Part shown: positions 1-10,449 of the stretch, in pieces | How the letters are laid out: each line of letters begins with the position of its first letter | Numbering within the stretch: position 1 is the stretch's first letter | NCBI GenBank assembly: GCA_020050435.1 | Contig: JAGVKQ010000019.1 | Coordinates: forward strand, 83,646-147,645 | DNA from: Candidatus Caenarcanales bacterium | GTDB taxonomy: Bacteria > Cyanobacteriota > Vampirovibrionia > 2-02-FULL-35-15 | Length of the DNA stretch: 64,000 bases | Direction of reading: 5' to 3' | Position numbers and translations under genes: made by a program | The notes under the pieces: model-generated | What the model saw: only the letters and a program-made list of their open reading frames with translations | Told to the model about the DNA's origin: nothing | The model's database searches: none

Positions 1-201
1 TACTCAGGACATAATTAATCACAATGTTTTAGTAAACTTGTACATTAACCTACCTCAACTAGCTCATTTGAAAAGCCTTGATTGATATTTATTACCGCAA
101 CTCTGATTAAATAGCTAAATCGTAAATGCATATAATAGATTTTTGTTATTAAAATTTTGAGTATACTTTCTTAAAATGCTACTATTTTTTAGAGAAAAAT
201 T

Positions 202-1350
202 ATGGAATTAAGCAGTCACCCGAACGTTAAGTTGTTATCAAAAAAAGATTACAGAGATCAACTAGCAAGTAGTTTGAGTGAAGATGATCATAAAAGTGAT
301 AAATCTGAACTCTTCAGATATTTTGTATTAATGTCAGTCTATCTTTTTGGAATATATACTTTATCTGCGTCTGAAAATTTACTTTTAAAAATTATACTTT
401 CTTTGGGTTTAGGTATTATTCTTGCAGCTATAAGTTTCTTTCTTCATGATTTAATGCATGGTTCCATAGTTAAATCAAAAACCTTAATGTATTTCATTGG
501 TATAACTGCAGGAGTCTTTAATTTTTTCCCACCATTGTTTTGGCAAAGATTGCATAATTTTCATCATGCAAGAACAGGGAAATTAGATGATCCAGATAGA
601 AATTGGACATTAGATGAAATGCCAGTGAAACCTCATGAAATTATTATTTATAAATTAAGGATGTCTAATGAATGCTATAACAAAATTTCCAGTTTTATTT
701 TTATTGCAGTTGGTTTTTTAGCATATTTTATAAGCAATATTTTTTATGGTGTTTATGCTACGAATCTTAGTGAGCAAAGTTCAATTAAATATAGAGGACT
801 AAGAAATCTCTTTAATACAAAGGATAGGATGTTTGTTACTCTTGAGCTTTTGACCATATTTTCTGTTCAGTTATATCTTTTTGCAGTGATTTCCAACTTC
901 TCACTAATCACTTTTCTTTTGGTTTCTACTATTCCTTTACTTATCTGTCATTTTATTCTAATGTTATATATTCACACTAATCATATATTTTCTCCTCTTA
1001 CTGGTGAAGTTGATGATCCTCTTATAAACTCTGTATCTATAAAAAACAGTAAGTTCGTAGATTTTATTTTCTCTAATTTTTCTCACCACGTCGAGCATCA
1101 TTTATATCCTTCCATGTGTTCAGCTAAATATCCTAAAGTCAGAAAACTAATTCAGGAAAAATTCTCTGATCGTTTTCAACTTATGACTATGAAAGATGCT
1201 ATCTCTTACCTTTTTAATTCTCCTAGAATCTATGCAAATGCATATAGCTTGGTAGGAATTCATACTGATGAAAAGCATCACTGTGTAATGCCTGAAGAAT
1301 TAAAAAATTTATTTAAGGTTCAAACTAAGCAACCTGTAAGCCATATATAA
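202..1350 (+). CDS. Fatty acid desaturase-like membrane protein
   Basis: Histidine boxes HDLMH, HNFHH, HHVEHH plus hydrophobic segments typical of the membrane FA_desaturase family. Confidence 0.8.
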   Translation: MELSSHPNVKLLSKKDYRDQLASSLSEDDHKSDKSELFRYFVLMSVYLFGIYTLSASENLLLKIILSLGLGIILAAISFFLHDLMHGSIVKSKTLMYFIGITAGVFNFFPPLFWQRLHNFHHARTGKLDDPDRNWTLDEMPVKPHEIIIYKLRMSNECYNKISSFIFIAVGFLAYFISNIFYGVYATNLSEQSSIKYRGLRNLFNTKDRMFVTLELLTIFSVQLYLFAVISNFSLITFLLVSTIPLLICHFILMLYIHTNHIFSPLTGEVDDPLINSVSIKNSKFVDFIFSNFSHHVEHHLYPSMCSAKYPKVRKLIQEKFSDRFQLMTMKDAISYLFNSPRIYANAYSLVGIHTDEKHHCVMPEELKNLFKVQTKQPVSHI

Positions 1351-2146
1351 TATTTCCAAATCTCATTCCTCTATCTGTTCTAAAAGTACATTTTTCATCT
1401 ATTTGAAACCCAGTTAATTTAATTAAAGCTTCTAGCTCTTTTTCATCATAAGCTGTTGATCTAGATTTTTCATTTGAATTCCTTATAGGAAAAAGACAAT
1501 CTACACAGGTAATTCCCAGACTGTTGTGCTCTCCTTCTACTAGGTATGTTGCTTCTTCATTATGCTGAGCAGGAATATCTTTATTAAAAGTAGCAAAGTT
1601 TATAAAAAATCTGGATGTTGAATCTTTCCTCATTAGCAAATTTACGTTATCGAGTAAGTATTTTAAATCTTGAAAATTTCTTTTGTTAATAACTCCTGTG
1701 CAAACTATGAAATTGTTATCGTCTGGAATTTCTAAAAAGGAACCATTTTTAAAAATGTCTCTTTCATAAAAAGAACATTCTTGACATGTTGAAGCCTTAA
1801 AAATTTCTCTAGCATCAGCCCCTGCTCTATTAAGAGCAGCTTTGTCAAAATCTACTCCTACGTATCGAGGAATATTATTAAAACCATTAGCTATTAAAAA
1901 TTCTGGATAATGAGCTGTATAACAGCCTATATCCAACATTTTCCAAGGTGCATTAACTAATGGACTGTTTTTAATTAAGTCAGTTACTTTAATTGGCATT
2001 AAGTATAATGCTTCATTTTGACTATTATGCCAAGGAATGCCTGGTCTATCAAAGGTGGCCCCTTCAGTTATTTTAATTGCAGAAGAGTTTACCAATATAA
2101 AATCTATAACTGGTTTTGGAGGGATTTTGCCAATTTCTAGTGTCAT
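1325..2146 (-). CDS. SAM-dependent methyltransferase-like protein
   Basis: MLDIGCYTAHYPEF...YVGVDFD resembles Rossmann methyltransferase motif I/II. Confidence 0.6.
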   Translation of the reverse strand: MTLEIGKIPPKPVIDFILVNSSAIKITEGATFDRPGIPWHNSQNEALYLMPIKVTDLIKNSPLVNAPWKMLDIGCYTAHYPEFLIANGFNNIPRYVGVDFDKAALNRAGADAREIFKASTCQECSFYERDIFKNGSFLEIPDDNNFIVCTGVINKRNFQDLKYLLDNVNLLMRKDSTSRFFINFATFNKDIPAQHNEEATYLVEGEHNSLGITCVDCLFPIRNSNEKSRSTAYDEKELEALIKLTGFQIDEKCTFRTDRGMRFGNIIYGLQVA

Positions 2147-2222
2147 GAAACTAATTCTAAAATTAGAAAGTTATTTAGCTCTTAATTTTATATTTCCATA
2201 ATGTTTTGAAGATTAAATTTAT

Positions 2223-2633
2223 TTAAGGTTCTGGACCCTCAAACATAGACTTCCACTTTTTACGCATGGAATCAAATTTAACTTCCATTTTGTCGAGTTT
2301 TATTTGTTGGTCTTTGTTTAAAATTGCTTTTATTTCTTCATGGGTAGATTTTCTAAGTGCTTCGAATCTAGGACGAAGGTCACCTCTTAATTTATCCATT
2401 TCCTTTTTCTTTTCTGCAAAAATAGCTTTAACTTTAACTCTTTGTTCGAGAGTAAGATCTAATTCTTTACTGAAATGATTAAGCATTTTCTCTTTAAACA
2501 TCTTCTTGTCTTTCATGCAATGTGGTTTAGAGCTAGAGCATGGACAATTACAATCTCTGTTTTTTTCAAAAAAGACACCAATGGAAATCCCAAGAATAAG
2601 AGAAAGTAAAATTTGTATCCATGCTATTTTCAT
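2223..2633 (-). CDS. Spy/CpxP/ZraP-like periplasmic protein (heavy-metal sensor type)
   Basis: N-terminal signal/TM, CNCPCSSSKPHC cluster, LDLTLEQRVKVKAIF and LNKDQQIKLDKM (LTxxQ-like) motifs. Confidence 0.7.
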   Translation of the reverse strand: MKIAWIQILLSLILGISIGVFFEKNRDCNCPCSSSKPHCMKDKKMFKEKMLNHFSKELDLTLEQRVKVKAIFAEKKKEMDKLRGDLRPRFEALRKSTHEEIKAILNKDQQIKLDKMEVKFDSMRKKWKSMFEGPEP

Positions 2634-2693
2634 TTTTTTACCCTTTTTAAAAATAGGCTCTAATGTTAATAGAGCCTGCTAATGAACATTGAT

Positions 2694-3065
2694 TTACTCA
2701 GGTGAGTGCCATTCCTTATGTCTTTCTGCCCTTTTTTCAACCATCTTGTCGAACTTTGCTTGTTGTTCTGGATTTAAGACTGCTCTTATTTGCTGGTCCG
2801 TAGACTTTCTAATAGCTTCCATTTTTGGATGGACCTCATCAAAAATAGAATCAACTTTTGTTTTTTGTTCAGCAGTTAAATCTAATTTACTATTTAAGCG
2901 ATTTGAAATCTTTTGTTTAAATTTCCCCTTCTCTCCTTTTTTACAGCCACAACCTTGATGTTTATCTGATTTAGCTGCTCCTTGTTTATTGCATGCAAAT
3001 GCATAGCCACTAGTTATACATGTGCTGATAGCAACTACAGTAAGTATTTGTTTCCAATTAATCAT
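2694..3065 (-). CDS. Spy/CpxP-like periplasmic protein, paralogue of the preceding ORF
   Basis: LDLTAEQKTKVDSIF...LNPEQQAKFDKM; Cys-rich N-terminal segment CNKQGAAKSDKHQGCGCKKG. Confidence 0.7.
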   Translation of the reverse strand: MINWKQILTVVAISTCITSGYAFACNKQGAAKSDKHQGCGCKKGEKGKFKQKISNRLNSKLDLTAEQKTKVDSIFDEVHPKMEAIRKSTDQQIRAVLNPEQQAKFDKMVEKRAERHKEWHSPE

Positions 3066-3430
3066 ATTTCCTCCCTTGACTCACCTATTAGAACTTCTAA
3101 ATCTGAATCTTCACTATTTGAAAATGCCCAGTAGTATGAATCTGGCACTTCAGCTAGTAAAATATTTTCTGTACTTATAGACTCATTTATACTGAATATA
3201 CTAAAAATAAAAGAAGCGGCTATTGCTGTAATCGTAACAAATGATATTGATTTTTTAAATGGAATGACAGTTGCTTTTTTCTCATCTTCTTTCTTAAGTT
3301 CATAAATTTGTTGCATTACATTATCTGTGAAATCGGAGGAGAAATCAGCTTTCCTGGTTTTCCCAACCAGACTAAATAATTTTTCTTCTATTTCTTCGTA
3401 ATTCATTGATTCCTCTACTTTTTTAGACAT
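3062..3430 (-). CDS. Putative anti-sigma factor (single TM)
   Basis: Overlaps 3' end of ECF sigma ORF by 8 nt; one central hydrophobic helix. Confidence 0.55.
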   Translation of the reverse strand: MSKKVEESMNYEEIEEKLFSLVGKTRKADFSSDFTDNVMQQIYELKKEDEKKATVIPFKKSISFVTITAIAASFIFSIFSINESISTENILLAEVPDSYYWAFSNSEDSDLEVLIGESREEI

Positions 3431-4004
3431 TTATCGGCTCCGTTAAGTGTCGAACTTGCTTAGCCACCTCTTTTCTTGCCCTTTTTAATCTTCCTTTAAC
3501 TGAATCAATTGAACAATGGAGAATATCTGCTATTTCTTCATAACTTAATTCATTGACTTCACGTAGTATTAAAATTGTTCTGTATCTTTCTGGAAATGCT
3601 GAAATTAGCTGCCTAAGCAATTCTTCTTCTTCAATTACCAGAGTGTGATCTTCAGAAGTAAATAATAAAGCCTCTATTTTATCCCCTTCTTTTTCTATCA
3701 ACCCTTCTAGGGAGATAAGATTCTGCTTATTTCTTTTTCTAAGTACATCACTACAGTGATTAAAGGTTATTCTAAATAGCCATGTGGAAAAGGATGATTG
3801 TCCTTTAAAGCTTTTTAGTCCTTGGTAAGCTTTTAGAAAAATTTCTTGGGCAGTATCATCAGCTAAGTCCTTATCTGATAAAAAGTTAAAACAATAAGTC
3901 CGCACTTTTTGCTGATACTTATTAATAATTTCCCTATAGAGGTTTTTATCCCCAGAAAGAATTTTTTGTATTATTTTTAAATCTTCTATGTTTTTGTCCC
4001 ACAA
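3423..4004 (-). CDS. ECF-family RNA polymerase sigma factor
   Basis: Region 2 DLADDTAQEIFLKAYQGLKSFKGQSSFSTWLFRI and region 4 YRTILILREVNELSYEEIADILHCSIDSVKGRLKRAR. Confidence 0.92.
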   Translation of the reverse strand: MWDKNIEDLKIIQKILSGDKNLYREIINKYQQKVRTYCFNFLSDKDLADDTAQEIFLKAYQGLKSFKGQSSFSTWLFRITFNHCSDVLRKRNKQNLISLEGLIEKEGDKIEALLFTSEDHTLVIEEEELLRQLISAFPERYRTILILREVNELSYEEIADILHCSIDSVKGRLKRARKEVAKQVRHLTEPINV

Positions 4005-4052
4005 TAATTCTTACACTTATTTAGACTTTCCATCTATTTTTGAAGTGTCATA

Positions 4053-4919
4053 TTAGGACTTTTGCTTATTATTACTGTCTTTTTCTTTCCTAAATGCAGG
4101 ATCTGCTAAATTTATTTTTTCACTGACTTGTCCAGATGGTGTAGAAATAGTGAAAATGACCCTGCTTAAGTTTTTGCTTGGGATAGAAAATTTAGCAATC
4201 ATACGGGAATTACCTTTTTTATTTGTTCTGATTTTTACTCTTTTAATCTTTGATGCTGGAATAGTTGAGAAAGAAGAGTTCTTTTTATTTGATAAATTCT
4301 TCCCTTTAATAATTAATTTAAGATCTCTGCCATGTCTTCTTAGTTTAAATCGTTGTAATGAAGGGGAGTTCGCACTATCGGGATTTAAAATGTCAGATTG
4401 AATAACATTTGTAGTCACATTTGCTACAGTAATTCCAGCCGACTTGAGACTTATAACTGCACTTCCAGTAGCTACGCTAGATGGAACAACCTCTGTATTA
4501 AATATAAAATTTACACTAGGATTTGATGGAAAATTTATTTCAGTACTTACTACTTCAGTATCTATAGTAAAAGTCATACCTTGTGAATCAGTTATTGTAA
4601 TTGAGTCATCAAAATTTCTTGATGATACTGGAAGTTCATTAGTAGAAACTGAAAAAGCAGTTTTTATTCCTGAGACTATAGAATTTGGAGTTGTTGAAGT
4701 AATGCCAGAAGGTAAAGGTATAAATACTGCATTGAGAGTAGGTATACTCTGAGAAAAAGAAGACAAAGAGCAGAATAAAAAACTAAAGATAATAATTATA
4801 GAAATCTTTAATATATTTAAATTAGGCCTAAACTTTGCTAAAAACATATGAATTTCTCCAGCTTGTATATCTGTCTGATATATTAACTTTATTGAAAAAT
4901 AAATAAAATAAAGATACAT
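4053..4919 (-). CDS. Secreted protein of unknown function with C-terminal domain shared with the 5138..9451 protein
   Basis: Hydrophobic N-terminus; beta-rich; C-terminal LKLIIKGKNL...FTISTPSGQVSEKINLA. Confidence 0.5.
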   Translation of the reverse strand: MYLYFIYFSIKLIYQTDIQAGEIHMFLAKFRPNLNILKISIIIIFSFLFCSLSSFSQSIPTLNAVFIPLPSGITSTTPNSIVSGIKTAFSVSTNELPVSSRNFDDSITITDSQGMTFTIDTEVVSTEINFPSNPSVNFIFNTEVVPSSVATGSAVISLKSAGITVANVTTNVIQSDILNPDSANSPSLQRFKLRRHGRDLKLIIKGKNLSNKKNSSFSTIPASKIKRVKIRTNKKGNSRMIAKFSIPSKNLSRVIFTISTPSGQVSEKINLADPAFRKEKDSNNKQKS

Positions 4920-5137
4920 ATGTATCTCGCTTTCTTTGTTTTATTCTTCTTTAAGTCTAGGTGAATGGCTAATTATAAAAGGCTCTTTGTGACTGGGTTT
5001 AATTATTTTAATTGTTTTAATCTCTCATACTTTTTCATACTCATTTATTATCATAAGAAAACTATTTAGATAATAGTTCTTTGTAGGACGAATTCCTCTA
5101 TGAAAATAGGATAGATTTTATTTATACTATTAATAGA

Positions 5138-8100
5138 ATGACTTATAAATTAAAATTTATAGTGGCACTTTTTTTCATATTATTTTTATTTGGAATTGTA
5201 TCCTCTTTTGCTCAAACACTTTTACAAAGTAATTTAGCTCCAAATAATACAGTTCATACAATACTAAATGCAAATGGAGTCACTTATATAGGAGGGGATT
5301 TTACTAAAATTGCTCCTAATATTGGTACAGGACTTCCTATTAATAAAACAAGCGGCCTGGCAGAAAACTTATTTCCTAAGGTGAATGGTGAAATATTTGC
5401 TGTAGCTGCTGATGGTAGTGGTGGCTGGTACATAGGTGGTAATTTCACTGCCGTAGGTAGCTCTTCTAGATTAAGGTTGGCACATATTTTATCTACTGGT
5501 GTTTTAGATAGTAGCTGGGTTCCTACAGCTAATGGAATTGTGAATTGTATTCTTGTTTCCGGTTCAAATATTTATATTAGTGGTGCTTTTACTACTGTTA
5601 GTGGTTCAGTTAGAAACAGACTAGCTGCTATAGATACTAATGGAAATCTTCTTGGTTGGAATCCAAATGCAAGTAATACAGTTAATTATTTAAGTATTGA
5701 TGGAAGCACTATTTATGCAGCTGGTAGCTTTACTACTATTAGTGGTTTAGCAAGACCGTTTGTAGCGGCAATTAATTCAATCACTGGATTGCCTACGTCA
5801 TGGAGACCCGTTCCTAATGCTGCAGTATTAACAGTAGAGGCATTAAGTGGAATTGTTTATTTAGGTGGTTCTTTTACTTCATTTGGTCCCTTTACAGGAG
5901 CAGGAGTTCCTCTGGATTTAGCTACTGGTGTTAAGCTGGCAACATTTCCAAAAATCACTGGCACAGTTAGTACTGTAATTCCTGATGGTGGTGGTGGTTG
6001 GTATGTAGGTGGTACTTTTTCTGACATTGATGGAATTACAAGAAATAATATTGCTCATATTAGTCCTGATGGAACTCTTGATCAAACCTGGAATCCAAAT
6101 GCTAATGCTGCAGTTACATGCTTAGCTTTAAATGGAATGACTCTTTATGCTGGTGGTTCATTTACTACTATAGGAGTTCAGACTAGAAATAGATTAGCTG
6201 CTATAGATACAACTACAGGAATAGCAAATAGCTGGAGTTCTGGTACTGATGCTACTGTTTCATCAATATTAGTTGATGCAGGTAATGTATACGTAGCAGG
6301 TAGTTTTACTACTCTTGGTGGAGTTGCTAGAAATAGAATAGGCTCAGTTGATGAAACAACAGGAGTAACAACTGCATGGAATCCAAATTCTGATGCTGCT
6401 GTTTCAGTGATTATTTTAGATGGAGCAAATATCTATGCTGGTGGTTCTTTTTTAAATATCGGCGGTTCTGCTAGAAATAGAATTGCAGCTATAGATAAAA
6501 CTACAGGTGTGGCTACTGGCTGGAATCCAAACTCTAATAACGTAGTCTCAACAATTTTTATTAATGGAAACAATGTTTATACGGGAGGCAGTTTCTCTAC
6601 TATAGGTGGACAATCCAGAGCCTTCCTGGCTGATGTTGATAAAGTTACAGGCTTAGCTACTGCATGGAATCCTGGTCCTAATGCTGCAGTTAATTCCATT
6701 GTCGTATCAGGTGGTAATGCTTATATTGGAGGGGCTTTTGCTACTGTAGGAGGATCTACTAGAAGTTTTCTGGCTGCTTTAAGTGAAGCTACTGGACTAG
6801 CCACTGCATGGAATCCAAACTCTAATGCTGCTATTAATGTTCTGTCTTTAAGTGGTGGGAATCTTTTTGTAGGAGGAACCCCTACTAGTGTAAATGTACA
6901 AATAAGAAATAGAATAGCTGCTTCTAATGCTACTACGGGAGAAGTAACTTCATGGGATCCTAATTCTAATAATACTGTAAATGATATTGTGCCTACTGCT
7001 ACTAATATTTATGCTGGTGGTTTATTCACTAGTATCGGTGGCTCTAATAGAAATAGGTTAGCTGCAATAGGCACTAATACTGGGGTTGCTAGTAGCTTCG
7101 ATCCTAATGTGAATAATACAGTTAATGTTATTAAACTTGATAGCAATACTTTATATCTTGGTGGATTGTTTACAAATATAGGTGGACAAGAAAGAAATAG
7201 AATTGGTGCTATAGATATAACTAGTGGAAATACGACTAGCTGGGCACCAGATTTAGGAAACTATGTTAATCCAAACTCACTTGATGTAAGTTCATCATCA
7301 GTTTATGGTGGTGGATTGGTTACGACTATTGGTGGTACAGCTAGAAATAGATTAGCAGCTATAAATAGTGATGGAACTTTAAATAGCTGGAATCCAGATG
7401 TAAATGGATCTGTAAGAGAAATAATTAGCAGCAGCGGCAATATTTATATTGGTGGTCTATTTACTACTGTAGGTTTATTGGCAAGAAATTTTATTGCTGC
7501 AATCGATTCAAGTACTGGAATTGCAACTACTTGGAATCCTAATGCAAATACAAATGTTTTAACTTTACTTGCTGATTCAGGAAATATTTATGCAGGTGGT
7601 ACATTTACTACTATAGGTGGACAAGCAAGAAATATGATAGCAGCATTAGATATTACTACAGGACTGGCTACAGCATGGAATCCTAATGCAAATACGACTA
7701 CAGTAAATGATATTCAAATTAAAGGTATGACTTTATACGCAGGTGGGGATTTTACCACTATAGGTGGACAGGCAAGAAATAGAATAGCGGCATTAGATAC
7801 TACTACTGGACTCGCTACAGCATGGAATCCTAATTCTAATAACACGATAAATTCTATTACTATTAATGATACGACTATTTATGCAGGAGGAACATTTACT
7901 ACTATAGGTGTACTAACTAGAAATAGACTGGCTGGAATTGATGAGACGACTGGACTTGCAACTGCTTTTGACCCTAATGCAAATGGTACAGTACAGTATA
8001 TTACTAATTATGATATGACCTTGGTTGCTGGCGGAGACTTTACTGCACTGGGAGCTACTGCTATAAACAGACTTGCAGCATTTAATCTTACTACTAATAA

Positions 8101-9451
8101 TATTACAGCTTTAAATCCTGATATAAATATGATAGTTAGATCTATTGAGACCACTAGTAGTGGTTCTTCTATATATGTAGGTGGTGATTTTACGAGCATA
8201 ACTGAAAAAGCTCAATCATTTTTTGGACTTCTTACAGTCAATCAAAATCCAAATGCTCCATCCATATCTTCTTCTACTATAGATGCAACTAATTCAGGTA
8301 CAGGTGGCTCTTATAGTCTTGCACCTAATCAAATGCTTACTATAAATTTTTCTGCAACAGATCCAAATGGTTTAGATACGGCTACCTTATCTACTCCAGA
8401 TGCTCCTTCAGTAGGCACATTCACTTCTGCTACTGCCTCTAATCCTGCAACAGCTACTTATACATTTACTCCTACGAATTCTGATGCTGGAATGTCATTT
8501 GGCTTTACTATTAGAGCTACTGACAGCGGTGGACTTCAATCGGGAAATTTTCAAATAACTATTACTGTTCCTGCTTTTGTTGGAGCTGGTGGTGGTGGTG
8601 GTGGTTCTGGTGGTATTTCGATTTTGCCGCCACCATCTACACCTACGCCCACGGCTACTCCCACACCATCTGTAACACCCACACCATCTGCAACACCTAA
8701 GCCTAGTGCTACACCAAGTCCTACATCTACTCCTAGACCTACTGCTTCTCCTAGACCTACTGCTTCTCCAGGCTCTACATCTACACCTTTTCCATTTCCT
8801 ACTCCTGATTCAAATCTTATTGAAGTTAACTTAGATGAAAGTTTAGTCTTTCCTGTCAATTCGTCTGGCGAAGAAATAGATTTAAATCCCGGCTCTCAAA
8901 TAGTGTTTTCTATACCTGTTGATGTTTTGGATTTAAAAGAAGATTTAAAAAAAGAAGATGTTAAGTTGGCAATTGTAGATGAGAATGGAAATTCTTTTAC
9001 TCTAAACTCAGATTTTTCTTTAATAAAAGGAAAGAATTTAATAATATTTTCTACAGATACTATTCCAGGCAATATTGCTCTTGGGGAGGCTACTTTACTT
9101 ATAAGTATTGGCGAAGATATATACTCGGCAACGATATTGCTTAAACAAAATTCTAATCCTTTATTAGACCTTAAAGTCAACTCTATAAAAACGGTTCTAA
9201 ATAGAAAAACACTTACACTGACCGTATCAGGGGATAATCTATTTCTACTTCCAGACATATTTCCAAAAGTAACCATTCTTGACAATGAGTTAATAACCTT
9301 AAAGCAAGTATCAGTATTAAGAAATAAAAAAGCATTAGTTCTGAAATTAAGTATCCTTGATAAAAAGCCCGTAAAGTCCTTTTTGATTTTTATATCAAAT
9401 CAAAACGGACAGGTGGCATTTAAAGTAAATCTTGCAAAGGGGATCAAGTAG
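5138..9451 (+). CDS. Giant secreted beta-propeller-like repeat protein (48-aa repeats) with cadherin-like region, Pro/Thr linker and C-terminal domain
   Basis: Signal peptide; repeats of RNRIAAIDTTTGxATAWNPNxNxxVxxIxxxGxxxYxGGxFTTIGGQA; Gly run, PTPTATPTPS linker. Confidence 0.8.
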   Translation: MTYKLKFIVALFFILFLFGIVSSFAQTLLQSNLAPNNTVHTILNANGVTYIGGDFTKIAPNIGTGLPINKTSGLAENLFPKVNGEIFAVAADGSGGWYIGGNFTAVGSSSRLRLAHILSTGVLDSSWVPTANGIVNCILVSGSNIYISGAFTTVSGSVRNRLAAIDTNGNLLGWNPNASNTVNYLSIDGSTIYAAGSFTTISGLARPFVAAINSITGLPTSWRPVPNAAVLTVEALSGIVYLGGSFTSFGPFTGAGVPLDLATGVKLATFPKITGTVSTVIPDGGGGWYVGGTFSDIDGITRNNIAHISPDGTLDQTWNPNANAAVTCLALNGMTLYAGGSFTTIGVQTRNRLAAIDTTTGIANSWSSGTDATVSSILVDAGNVYVAGSFTTLGGVARNRIGSVDETTGVTTAWNPNSDAAVSVIILDGANIYAGGSFLNIGGSARNRIAAIDKTTGVATGWNPNSNNVVSTIFINGNNVYTGGSFSTIGGQSRAFLADVDKVTGLATAWNPGPNAAVNSIVVSGGNAYIGGAFATVGGSTRSFLAALSEATGLATAWNPNSNAAINVLSLSGGNLFVGGTPTSVNVQIRNRIAASNATTGEVTSWDPNSNNTVNDIVPTATNIYAGGLFTSIGGSNRNRLAAIGTNTGVASSFDPNVNNTVNVIKLDSNTLYLGGLFTNIGGQERNRIGAIDITSGNTTSWAPDLGNYVNPNSLDVSSSSVYGGGLVTTIGGTARNRLAAINSDGTLNSWNPDVNGSVREIISSSGNIYIGGLFTTVGLLARNFIAAIDSSTGIATTWNPNANTNVLTLLADSGNIYAGGTFTTIGGQARNMIAALDITTGLATAWNPNANTTTVNDIQIKGMTLYAGGDFTTIGGQARNRIAALDTTTGLATAWNPNSNNTINSITINDTTIYAGGTFTTIGVLTRNRLAGIDETTGLATAFDPNANGTVQYITNYDMTLVAGGDFTALGATAINRLAAFNLTTNNITALNPDINMIVRSIETTSSGSSIYVGGDFTSITEKAQSFFGLLTVNQNPNAPSISSSTIDATNSGTGGSYSLAPNQMLTINFSATDPNGLDTATLSTPDAPSVGTFTSATASNPATATYTFTPTNSDAGMSFGFTIRATDSGGLQSGNFQITITVPAFVGAGGGGGGSGGISILPPPSTPTPTATPTPSVTPTPSATPKPSATPSPTSTPRPTASPRPTASPGSTSTPFPFPTPDSNLIEVNLDESLVFPVNSSGEEIDLNPGSQIVFSIPVDVLDLKEDLKKEDVKLAIVDENGNSFTLNSDFSLIKGKNLIIFSTDTIPGNIALGEATLLISIGEDIYSATILLKQNSNPLLDLKVNSIKTVLNRKTLTLTVSGDNLFLLPDIFPKVTILDNELITLKQVSVLRNKKALVLKLSILDKKPVKSFLIFISNQNGQVAFKVNLAKGIK

Positions 9452-9463
9452 TACAATTAACTT

Positions 9464-9856
9464 ATGCAGATTACTACTTTTTATGCTGGAATCTTTGGAA
9501 TCTTTTTAATACTTTTAAGTACTAATGTAATTAGACACAGAATTAAGAAAAGAGTTTTACTCTTAGATGATAATGACTATGAATTAAGCCTTGCTATAAG
9601 AGCTCATGGAAATTTTACTGAATATACCCCCATTTTTTTAATCCTACTTTTTCTATTAGAGCTAAATCACACTTCTACAGTTTTTCTTTCTTCCATTGCT
9701 ATTGCTTTTTTTGTTGGAAGGTCATTTCATGCATATAGTTTTATATTTAGAGAAAATAAAAATAAATTAGACTATAAGTGCAGGCAGACAGGAATGGTTC
9801 TTACTTTTTTAGTGATTATTATTTCTAGTGTTTTTTTAATAATTAAATCTTTTTAA
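9464..9856 (+). CDS. MAPEG-family membrane protein
   Basis: AIRAHGNFTEYTP motif and multiple TM helices. Confidence 0.8.
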   Translation: MQITTFYAGIFGIFLILLSTNVIRHRIKKRVLLLDDNDYELSLAIRAHGNFTEYTPIFLILLFLLELNHTSTVFLSSIAIAFFVGRSFHAYSFIFRENKNKLDYKCRQTGMVLTFLVIIISSVFLIIKSF

Positions 9857-10449
9857 GCTAACATAAGCTTTGATGGTGCTTCTTGATTAATCTCTACTAT
9901 TGGATGGATTATTGTTTTAATCAATTCAGGGTTTGATGTTTTATTTTTGATACCTAAAGCTGTTAAAACACCTTGTCTGAGTCCACCAACCATAAGTGAA
10001 TCTAAGATTTTTCTTCTTTGTGCTTTATCTCTTTTTCTTTCTGTTTTATCAGCTAATAATGTAACCATTGCTATTTCTGACATATTGGGTCCACCTTTTC
10101 TATGTGTTCTAATGGCAGATAAAATTTCTTCATCTTCTATTCCTAATTCATCTCTAGCTATAATAGCTCCGACTCTATCATGTAATTTCTTTGGATGTCT
10201 AACATCTGCAGCCTCTAGAGGAATTCCATTTTTAATGGCTATTCTATATAAATCAGCTGGATGTATTTCTTTTGCCAGGTCATGAAGAAGTCCAGCTAAT
10301 CTTGCTTTCTCTTCATCTACAACAAACTCTTTTGCTATTTTCACTGCTTGCTTACTTACCCTTTTACAATGGTTATACCGCTTATGGCTAAGGTGGTCTT
10401 TAAGCCATGGACGATAAGAATCGACAGCTTGGACTGAGTGGATTTTCAT
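9853..10449 (-). CDS. yqeK: HD-domain hydrolase, YqeK-like
   Basis: RYNHCKRVSKQAVKIAKEF...LAGLLHDLAKE HD motif. Confidence 0.8.
   Translation of the reverse strand: MKIHSVQAVDSYRPWLKDHLSHKRYNHCKRVSKQAVKIAKEFVVDEEKARLAGLLHDLAKEIHPADLYRIAIKNGIPLEAADVRHPKKLHDRVGAIIARDELGIEDEEILSAIRTHRKGGPNMSEIAMVTLLADKTERKRDKAQRRKILDSLMVGGLRQGVLTALGIKNKTSNPELIKTIIHPIVEINQEAPSKLMLA

Noticed and set aside
5600-8000. Regular 144-bp periodicity as a possible CRISPR or satellite array
   Set aside because: Repeats are in a continuous reading frame, diverged at the nucleotide level and without conserved short repeat/spacer structure.
8008-9285. Antisense ORFs (8008..8199, 8551..8859, 8896..9285 minus) within the repeat protein
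   Set aside because: They mirror the repetitive/low-complexity sense coding sequence (e.g. GVGVxVGVG is the antisense of PTPTAT) and lack independent support.
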